Positions 56,454-64,000 of a stretch of 64,000 bases of DNA are shown in pieces. Numbering within the stretch: the first letter of the stretch is position 1; every line of letters begins with the position of its first letter. The DNA is taken from contig JAZBRS010000075.1 of NCBI GenBank assembly GCA_037176725.1, forward strand, positions 73,720,001-73,784,000, given 5' to 3'. Made by a program: the position numbers and the translations under genes. The notes beneath the pieces are model-generated. The model was not told the DNA's origin, made no database searches, and was given only the letters and a program-made list of their open reading frames with translations. The stretch is from Posidonia oceanica. Its lineage: Eukaryota; Streptophyta; Magnoliopsida; Alismatales; Posidoniaceae.

Positions 56454-59400
56454 TGTAGTAATCCTGGTGTTTAGATCGTCCATGCACACTGCCAGAAGTT
56501 CACGTGCACCGATCGGAATCAGGCTCACTATAAGCGGCTATGTCCGAGGAGGAGGGCTCAACTCGAAAATACTTAAAACAGAGGAGAAAAGATAAGAAAA
56601 GAAGAAGATAAGACAATTTGGAGTCGCCACCGTGTCTATTATCGGAAGACAAGGAAAACCAGGGGAAATGCGTGAGCTAACACGCAAACCAAGCAAAGGA
56701 TGCAATGCAAAGCAATGCAAAAGAAAACAAATGCAAATGAATGCAAACGATATGACTCATGCTTAGGATAAGGGCAATATGGTCATTGCAGGCCAAAAAA
56801 CTGGGCAAGGACTCCTGTTACGTGCGGGGAAGGTGTTAGGCACCCCCGACAAGCTCGAGAATCGGTCTTTCAAGGCTTACGCTCGCATACGCAGGGAAAT
56901 GCAGGTTTGAATGCCTAAATGCTAATGAATGCCTGAATGAATGCTCATAGGTGTGCTTTAAGTGGTGGGATGCAATGCAAGAAAGTAAACGTGCAGTCTA
57001 AGTGCTCAGCAACGCTGTCTGTGTTCCGAACCGGGCGAAACCTGGCTCATGAGAACTCCAGGCAGTAAGAATCACAGCCCTATATGCAAATGCAGACGGA
57101 AAAGCAAAACGGCGGTAAAACCAAGCAATGCAGGCGACATGCAAGAGAAAACGGCATAAGACACGCAAAACGAAGCGAGAAACAGAAGCGGCACGCGAAA
57201 CAGTGCAAGAAAACGAGACGGCACGCGAAACGATGCAAGAAAACAAAGTCAGCACGCAAAACGGTGCAAGAAACAAGAACGGCACGCAAAATGGTGCCAA
57301 AGACGAAGCGGCACGCAAAACGGTGCCAAAAAAAGCGAGCACGCGAAACGGTGCCAAAAACTGAGCGGGCACGCAAAACGGTGCCAAAAGCAAAGCGGAG
57401 ACGCGAAATGGTGCCAAAAACAGAGCGGGCACGCGAAACGGTGCCGAAAGCAAAGTGGGCACGCAAAACGGTGCCAAAAACAGAGCCGGCACGCGAAACG
57501 GTGCCGAAAGCAGAGTGGACACGCAAAACGGTGCCAAAAACAGAGCGGACACGCAAAACGGTGCCAAAAGCAAAGCGGGCACGCAAAACGGTGCCAAAGC
57601 AGGTGAAATAAAGCATCGATAAAACCATGCAGATGCAAATGCTATGAAAAAGAGCAGGAGAAGCAAATGGCAGGTAAACAGTGCAAGTGTGAGAACGAGC
57701 GCCATTTAAAGACCACGCAAAATAAGTGTGAAGACCTTCAAAGGGGAAGGGAAACAAGTGGAAGGATTACCATTGTTTTGTACTGTTTCCCACCAAAATG
57801 TCCCACGATATATCTCGCACGCTGCCAAGAGCTCGCGATGCGATCGGATCATGGAAAAGGGGGAAGAAAGTCGTAATTAGTAGTGAATCTAGGGGAAACG
57901 CAACACAAAGCACTGGGAGTACACGAAAAGAGGGAGCAGAGTTGATAGATAAGAAGAGGAAATCCTATTCTACATGCTCGAGAAACCAGAAAGCAAAAAC
58001 AATGCATAGAATGCAAATGGTGTGCAAATGAATGCTGTGCAAGGGTTCAGGAGGACTTACCGTGGAGATCTGAAGCCTGATCTAAGATCTGTTTGGTGCA
58101 TGCTGAAGAGCGCTCCGCCGGGGTCGTACAAGTAGCTTGGTTGAGAAGATCCAACGGCCGGATCTGAAGATATCCCAGCATCAAGGCAGATGGGCCAGAA
58201 CAGGGGAGAAGAATTGATCTAAGTGTACAGGAGGTCCTAAGGGTGTGCACAACAGGTCCTCCCATGTGAATGGGAGCTAGGAATGCTTAAGTGTGTGCAA
58301 GGAATGCCAAATGCAAGAATGCATGAGTGCAATGCATGCAGAATGCAAGAAAGGACTTAGGGATGATCTTTTAGAAAACTAGGACCTTATATGCAATTTT
58401 TGAAAAAGTGGGGGTCTGAATGCAAAGATTTTGAAAAGTTTGGGGCTTTTATGCAAAGTTTTTGAAAATTGGAGGGTCTGAGTGCAATTTTGTAAAATGC
58501 AGGGTTAAAAATGTAATTTTTCAAGATAAACGTGCATCAGGATAAGTTTTGAAATCATATGGGAGATTGGCATGCAATTTTGAAATAAGCAGGGTCTAAA
58601 AGGCAATTTTGCAAGCAAAACAGTGGTCTTAATGGTCTCGGAATGCAAACAGAGGATCTACATGCAATTTTTAAATATGCAGGGTCTAAAATGCAATTTT
58701 ATAAGCAAAAATATGTATTTAAATGATTTTTATAAGCATACAGAGGACCTATGTGCAATTTGTAAAACATGCAGGGTCCGAAATGCAATTTTATAAGCAA
58801 AATATGCATTTAAATGTATGCTGTGCATTAATGAAGGACCTATATGCAAAAACCAGAAAATATGAGGGAAATGATGCACTGCAGTAAGATAAATTGAAAA
58901 ATAAAAACCTAAGTTAACAGATCAGAGGACTAAACTGTAAATAAGGAAAAAAGCAGGGACTGAAAATACAATTTATCAAGTTAAAATTAGAGCATTAAAT
59001 TAGATTATTAACTGGAGGACTAACATGCAATAACAAAGAACTAGAGGACCAGAACATAAAAAAAACACTGAAGAGAAACACTGTGGAAGGACTAACATGC
59101 AATTAATCAACTTTTTAAGTTTTTCATGCAATATCATAAGATTTTAATGCGAAATTAAAAGAACTTTAAACAGAGGCAGGACCAGAATGCAATAAGTTAA
59201 AAAAACAAGGCAGATATGCAATTTATCAACAAAATACCATAGTAAAGGAAAAATAAAGGAACAGTGAAAGCTGCAGTGGCCATGGCACCGTAGCAACTGC
59301 TACCAGCGGCCATGACCGGCGGGAGGGGGCAGTTGGTGAAGCGCTGACTGGTCGGGGATGCTCTTCGGAGGTAGACGGAGCTCGGGCGACGTCCGGCGAG

Positions 59401-62400
59401 CCGCAACAGTACCTGGAGCAGGCCGAAGGAGACGCCGGAGCGTCGCAGACCTGCTCAGAGGCAGTCCAGGCGATCGACGCGACGTCGACACGATCTGAAG
59501 GCACCGGCGTACTCCTAGAGGTCGTGCGGACCTCAGGCACGATTGGCGAGGCGTTCTGCAGCTGGAGCGGCGATCCGAGCTCAGAGCTCGCCGGAGAAGA
59601 AGAAGTTGACGGCGGCGTTGACTCCGGCACAGAGGGAGAGAAAGCCTAATCTAATGGCCGGAAAAGCAAGAGGGAGAAAGAACTAGCCTAGGGACGAAGA
59701 AAGTTACCTGTTTCCGCAGCTGAGTAGTCCCCCCGACGTCGGCTGGTTTTGCAGATACCGGCGGTGATCGTCCGGCTGGTGCAAGCGTCGTCGGCGGCTC
59801 ACAGGTGCTTGGATCAACTCCACGCAGTCCTCCGGAGCTCGCTATATGCTTGGAGCGAAGCTCTGAAGGCCGGAGGGATGAATGATGATTTTGGGTGTAC
59901 TGCTGGTCGCCTGAGGTGGCGGGTGAGGTCTGTTGCTCCTCATGCCAGATGGAGGCTTTCGGCGGACTTCTGGAGGTTAGGTGAAGGGTTCTAGAGGGTT
60001 AAATTGGGCCGTGGGTTGCTGGAAAGGGAGATGGCTGTCGGATGGATTTTCTGATCAGAAGGTGGCTAAGTGTTTGCTGTGGTGGGTTTGGTCTGTGGTG
60101 AGAACTGAGGGTGATGCTTGGGTGGTTTAGGAAGGTGGTGTTTCAGGGAGTTACGGGGTAGATTTTGGGACGAAATGGAGGCCTGTGGTGTTGGGAATTC
60201 TGGAAGGGGTGGTGTTGGGTTCTGTTGTGGATTTTCAGATGATTGAGGGGAAATGCTAGGATGGTTTCGGGCGTGGAAGGAAGGGGAAGGATGTTGGAGG
60301 TTTGGGTGAGATTGGGGGATGAATTTTGAGTGATTTGTTGGGCTGTGAAGGCTAGTTCCAGGTGGAAAGGAAGAGGAGGAAGAGGTCTGATCTCTGGCAG
60401 AGGAAGAGGAGGAGAATTGGGGGCTCTCTTGCTCTCAGGGTGCTCTCTCTCTCATGGTGCTAAAATGGTGCTGGAAGGAGGAGGACGGAGGCTTTAACAG
60501 GGGGCTTGAAGCTGCTGAGCGTGCTTGTGGATTCAAATCCCCACCGGCGCAAGCACTGCAGCTGATGGAGAGGCGGCCGACGAGAAGACGGGCAGTAAAT
60601 GCCCTCCCGGAAGATCCGCTGAGAGGCGAGAGAGGAGAAGCGAGCTGTAGGTGGAGGTGATGGCGAGGGAGAATTTGAGTTTCAAACGAGGGGAGGGAGT
60701 GCTGTTGAGCTGGCCGCGGGAAGAAACAGAAGAAGAAGAAGGAAGAAGAAGAAGGAGGGAAGAGGAGGAGAAGTGCTGGCGTGCCGGGCCTGCACGGAAA
60801 TGGAAAAAAAAAAGAAAGAAAAAAGAAAATAAGGAAGGAGGGGGAAAAGGGCCGAACTGGGCCCAGCAGGAGAAAAAAGGAAACAAAATAGAAAGAAAGG
60901 GTGGAATGGAAGGAAAGGGAAGAGGAAGAGAAAGAAGAAAGAAATAAAATTGATAAAAATAAAATAAAAATAGAAAAAGCTTTTAGAGTGATTGTGTTTT
61001 AAATTAGGACTTTGATTAAGCTTTTTAACGATTGTTTTTGGTTAATTAATTAGGTTTAGAGAGATTTTAGTTTTGATTAGGATTTTCTTTGCTTTTGATT
61101 TGTTTTTAATTTTGATTAAATGTTTGTTAAGTCTCTTAAGTTGTCTTTTAATCATGTTTTTCTTGTTAAGTACTTGGGATGTTAATTAGGATTTTTAAAG
61201 TTTGTTTTTAAATCAATTAGAGTGAGTTTTAGATTTTTGACTTTGGTCTTTTTTCCTTAAGTCTTTTTTGATTTGCTTTTGATTTTTGTTTGTTAAGTTC
61301 TTTTAATGTATATTTTTTTTAGTTAAGTTTTCTTGTTGAGTTCTTAATTAAGTGTTTTTAAATTCTGATTGTTTTGTTTTTCCTTTTAGTTAGGTTTTTG
61401 AATTATTCTTTTTAGATTTGTTAAGTTAGGTTTCTCTTTTTCTTAATTAGTTGCCTTGTCATTTTTTAATCGTTTTCTTTTACTTTTAGGAATTGTTTTT
61501 TATTATTTTTTAGTTGGGTTTTTACTTTTGTTTGTTTTGGTTACATTTTAGTTTTTCTTGATTTTATAGCATTTTGTTTTGGTTTGTTTTACATTTTTTA
61601 AGTTGCATTCTTGATTTTCCATTTTGGCTAGATTTAGTTAGGTTTAAGTTTTTAACTATTTGCTTAATGTTTTTAATTATTTATTTTAGGGTTTTGGTTT
61701 GTTTCCCCCTTGTTTTAGTTGTTTTGAAAGTTTTTAAGGGTTTTTTAAGGATTTAGTAAGAGAAAGAAAAAGGAAATTAAAAGGAAGAAGAAAAGGGAGA
61801 AATGGAGGAATAAATAGGAAAGAGAGGAGTTGGAAGAAAATAATTTTTTTGAAGGTCAAAGAAAATGCTAAAAATAAGATAAAAATAGGAATAAGATTGA
61901 GAAGAGATAGAAGCACAAGGGTGGCCCACAGCCAGGCAAGAAAAAGAGAGAGAAGGGGGTGAAAAGAAGGAGGATAATCAGGAGAGAGAGAGAGAGGAGA
62001 GAGAAAAGAATAATCTAGGAGAGAGAAAAGGATAATTTGGGTAAATGGAGGGTTTAGAGGTTTTGAAAATGAGTGAAAATTGACGAATGTGTAGCCTAGG
62101 GTCTCTAGTGTTGATCCTAGGGTTTTGGTTTGGTTTTGAGAATGTTTTGGAAGGGTTTTGAGGTGTAGAAAAAGGATAGTTTTACCTAGGTTTTCTATGC
62201 TTTTTTGGAGTGGTTTTAGGTTGGAAATTTCTAAGTGTTTGGTTACGTTTGCTAAGTTGAGAATGGTGGGTTTTCCTATGGTTTTTGGATAAGTTTTGGG
62301 TTAGGGAAAGGGGTGTAATCTCAGGTCAAGTTTAGGCTTGTTTTGGAGAGTAGAATGAAGAGGATTGTGTAGTTTTGACCTAAGTTTGGATCCAGAAGTC

Positions 62401-62448
62401 ACCAGAAGATTCCAATTGATTCAAGCCTGTCAAAATGGGGTGTCAACA
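56454..62448 (-). mobile_element. Solo LTR of family A in element B 3' UTR
   Basis: It starts TGTAGTAATCC and ends GGGGTGTCAACA (plus strand), 5995 bp, with TSD GTAGG at 56449-56453 and 62449-62453. Orientation equals element A. It carries the 30-bp array (57150-57605), the TGCAATTTT block (58380-59210), the hairpin (59286-59308), the GC-rich block (59270-60800), the T-rich block and the purine-rich end. It resembles the copy at 1-4454. No internal domains are present. Confidence 0.94.
57150..57605 (-). repeat. 30-bp tandem array, short variant
   Basis: About fifteen units of CACGCAAAACGGTGCCAAAA, a variant in which GTGCAAGAAA has become GTGCCAAAAA. The array is about a third as long as in element A. 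Confidence 0.92.
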
Positions 62449-63167
62449 GTAGGCAACATTAAATGAAAGGACACCTAATTGTAACGAATAGAGCCAACGT
62501 GGTCGGTAGAGAAGATGTCGTTTCCCCTGTTGCCTGGGAGCATCATGGACCTCTCGCTCACCAACCCGCGTATCATGAGACGACGGTCCCCTAGCAGAGT
62601 ATAGGCTACGCTCGAGGAAAGGGCACCTGATCATGACAAATTGCATTCACGCATGTGTCAGTCTGCCTTGGGTGGTGAGAAAAATTCCTGAGCCAACCCA
62701 GTATACAAATTAAAGCCGGCGATAATGGAGGAACCTCATTACGTAGGGTCATGCATTACATATCATGACCCTTTTTTTGCATTCCCGTCAGCACGCATCC
62801 ATGCACAGCGCATTGTATTGCATTCGCATTTGTAATGCATTCACATTAAGCGGTCGTCGGAATCATTAGCTATCCATCCTGTAAGTTTGACCTCACGGGT
62901 AACCCCCGTGGCAGTGTCTTTGGTTTGACCTCACAGGCAAACCCCGTGGCAGTGTCTTTAGTTTGACCCCCGCGGGCCATCTCCGCGGCATGTCGTTAGT
63001 TTGTTCCCCTTGGGCAATCCTCTTGGTAATGTTTATTTAGCCAACCCTCTTTGTGTCCCGTCCAAGCCTGGTGGCAGCAGGCATTGGATTTCATTCAGGA
63101 TCATCAGGTAGCGCCACATGGGGGTATCGTCTCGCCTTGTAAATAGCTTCGTGCCGAAGCCATCTTT
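62449..63167 (+). other. Distal 3' UTR of element B
   Basis: It continues the 113-bp repeat, then holds four repeats of about 44 bp (62885-63030) of the type TTTGACCTCACGGG...CCCGTGGCAGTGTC, each with a short inverted repeat. No gene is seen. Confidence 0.65.
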
Positions 63168-63181
63168 AAGGAGGGGCAATC
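63168..63181 (+). promoter_or_regulatory. Polypurine tract of element B
   Basis: AAGGAGGGGCAATC lies directly before the LTR start TGTAGATACCCC. This shows that the LTR at 63182 is a 3' LTR and that the element interior lies to its left. Confidence 0.85.
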
Positions 63182-64000
63182 TGTAGATACCCCGTTTTGG
63201 CACTCCCTTCATGATAGTGTAGTCTGTTGCATTAGGCCACCTCTAGAAGCTCTTTTCCCAGCTCAAGTACTCTCATCAAACTTATTGACACCTGTCCCTG
63301 TGATCGCGAGGTCAAAATTGGCAAGTTCCCATTTGAGTGTGTTGGACGCTGGCTAGTCTAGCGTCCAATGTTGGACGCTGTGAACCATAGTGTCCAACAA
63401 CAGCTTTCATTTGAGTGTGTTGGACGCTGGCTAGTCCAACGTCCAACGTTGGACACTGTGACGTATAGCGTCCAACAACCTGGTTTTCAGTTTCCCCAAA
63501 CTTGCCATATTTGGCTGAAATCAAATTTCGTACTTTACCTCCACTAAGTGTCCTTTGACCGGCCAAGGCCTTAATGAGTTTTAATGGACATTAATCAACC
63601 ACTTATTGAGGAATATTCTTTGATGTTGGCATCTTTGCCTCGGAGTGTCGTTGGACGCTGGTTGTACTAGCGTCCAACGTTGGATGCTGTAACGGTCGGC
63701 GTCCAACGCTTCTGAATCAGGCAAGTTGCTGACTTGTCCTTATTTGTTCCACCATTGCTTCTATAAAAGCAGGGGTACCCCCAATAGGAGGAAAGTGGGG
63801 AGAGATCTGGGAAGGACTTAGAAGTGATTTTCAAGAGAGAAACACAATTCTGAGAAGAAGTAGTGAGAGCAAGTAGAAAGTGTGTTTTGAGCTCAAATCT
63901 TGAGAGAAGAGGTGGAGAAAGAGTTTGGTGGGAGCTTGAGTCCTCCTCCGTCATCCGTGACACCACATCAACCCCACTTGCATTCCTTGCATAGACAAAA
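63182..64000 (+). mobile_element. 3' LTR of element B, cut by the window end
   Basis: It aligns with 39776 onward with few differences. It keeps three full abutting pairs of 29-nt palindromes (63341-63398, 63419-63476, 63650-63707), where the 5' LTR has lost parts of two. TATAAAA is at 63762-63768. The rest of the LTR and the right TSD lie beyond the window. Confidence 0.9.
63762..63768 (+). promoter_or_regulatory. TATA box of element B 3' LTR
   Basis: TATAAAA in TTCTATAAAAGCAGGGG, as in the 5' LTR. Confidence 0.75.

Larger units (their letters stand above)
39776..64000 (+). mobile_element. Element B: non-autonomous gag-only element with antisense PMD gene
   Basis: Order: LTR, leader, gag, antisense PMD gene, tandem repeats, PPT, LTR start. 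After subtracting two solo family-A LTRs the interior is about 10.3 kb. No protease, RT, RNase H or integrase motif was found in any frame. The gag core and the LTR match element C, so C-like relatives may have supplied enzymes. Gag-only LTR elements in plants have been described as TR-GAGs. The outer boundary on the right lies outside the window. Confidence 0.75.

Noticed and set aside
57084..57705. ORFs of 175-235 codons on both strands
   Set aside because: Third copy of the 30-bp array, overlapping in several frames.

Overview
This is a plant nuclear genome window, most likely from an angiosperm with a repeat-rich genome. It consists almost entirely of nested LTR retrotransposons of the Ty3/gypsy Tat/Ogre type. 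The support is plant-type gag, protease, RT, dual RNase H and integrase motifs, plant mobile domain (PMD)-like genes, LTR ends of the form TG...CA, polypurine tracts and 5-bp target-site duplications (TSDs). I found no convincing ordinary host gene, tRNA, rRNA or CRISPR array, and the species cannot be named from the sequence.

Layout. (1) 1-4454: LTR of family A, minus strand, cut by the window start, inserted inside the next LTR. (2) 4455-28000: element A, a giant minus-strand Tat/Ogre-like element. It has a partial 3' LTR (4455-6547), PPT, long 3' UTR hairpin repeats (7080-8640), a sense DUF7745/PMD-like gene (9064-10260), pol (11586-14793), linker and protease/G-patch (14794-17361), gag (17464-20345), PBS (21625-21642) and a 6355-bp 5' LTR (21646-28000). 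(3) 28001-33644: element C, plus strand, with gag, two protease-like domains and a G-patch. Its pol is deleted and it ends in a 5'-truncated LTR. (4) 33645-39775: element D, minus strand, with a partial LTR, a long non-coding interior and a protease fragment; a solo family-B LTR (37116-38464, TSD CCAGT) sits inside it. (5) 39776-64000: element B, plus strand, with LTRs at 39776-41045 and 63182-end, a gag-only sense gene, no pol, and an antisense eight-exon PMD gene (51488-54618). Two solo family-A LTRs (44248-50093 and 56454-62448) are inserted in it, both with TSD GTAGG.

The nesting gives relative age: D is oldest, C and B lie inside D, A lies inside C, and further A-family LTRs lie inside A and B. 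Element A is the only one with a recognisable full gag-pro-pol. Its frame, like that of C and of the antisense gene of B, is broken by stops that mostly look like C-to-T decay. B has LTRs like those of C and a related gag but no enzymes, so it looks like a non-autonomous partner that could have used proteins made by relatives of C.

The least expected signal is a set of short inverted-repeat modules with fixed geometry. Family B carries a 29-nt palindrome (10-nt arm, 9-nt spacer, 10-nt arm), usually as abutting pairs of 58 bp. It occurs in LTRs, in the leader and on both sides of the antisense gene. The LTR of D carries a 6-9-6 module, the 3' UTR of A carries arrays of GAT...ATC hairpins with changing but complementary stems, and all four family-A LTRs keep a bulged hairpin with compensatory or wobble-preserving changes.
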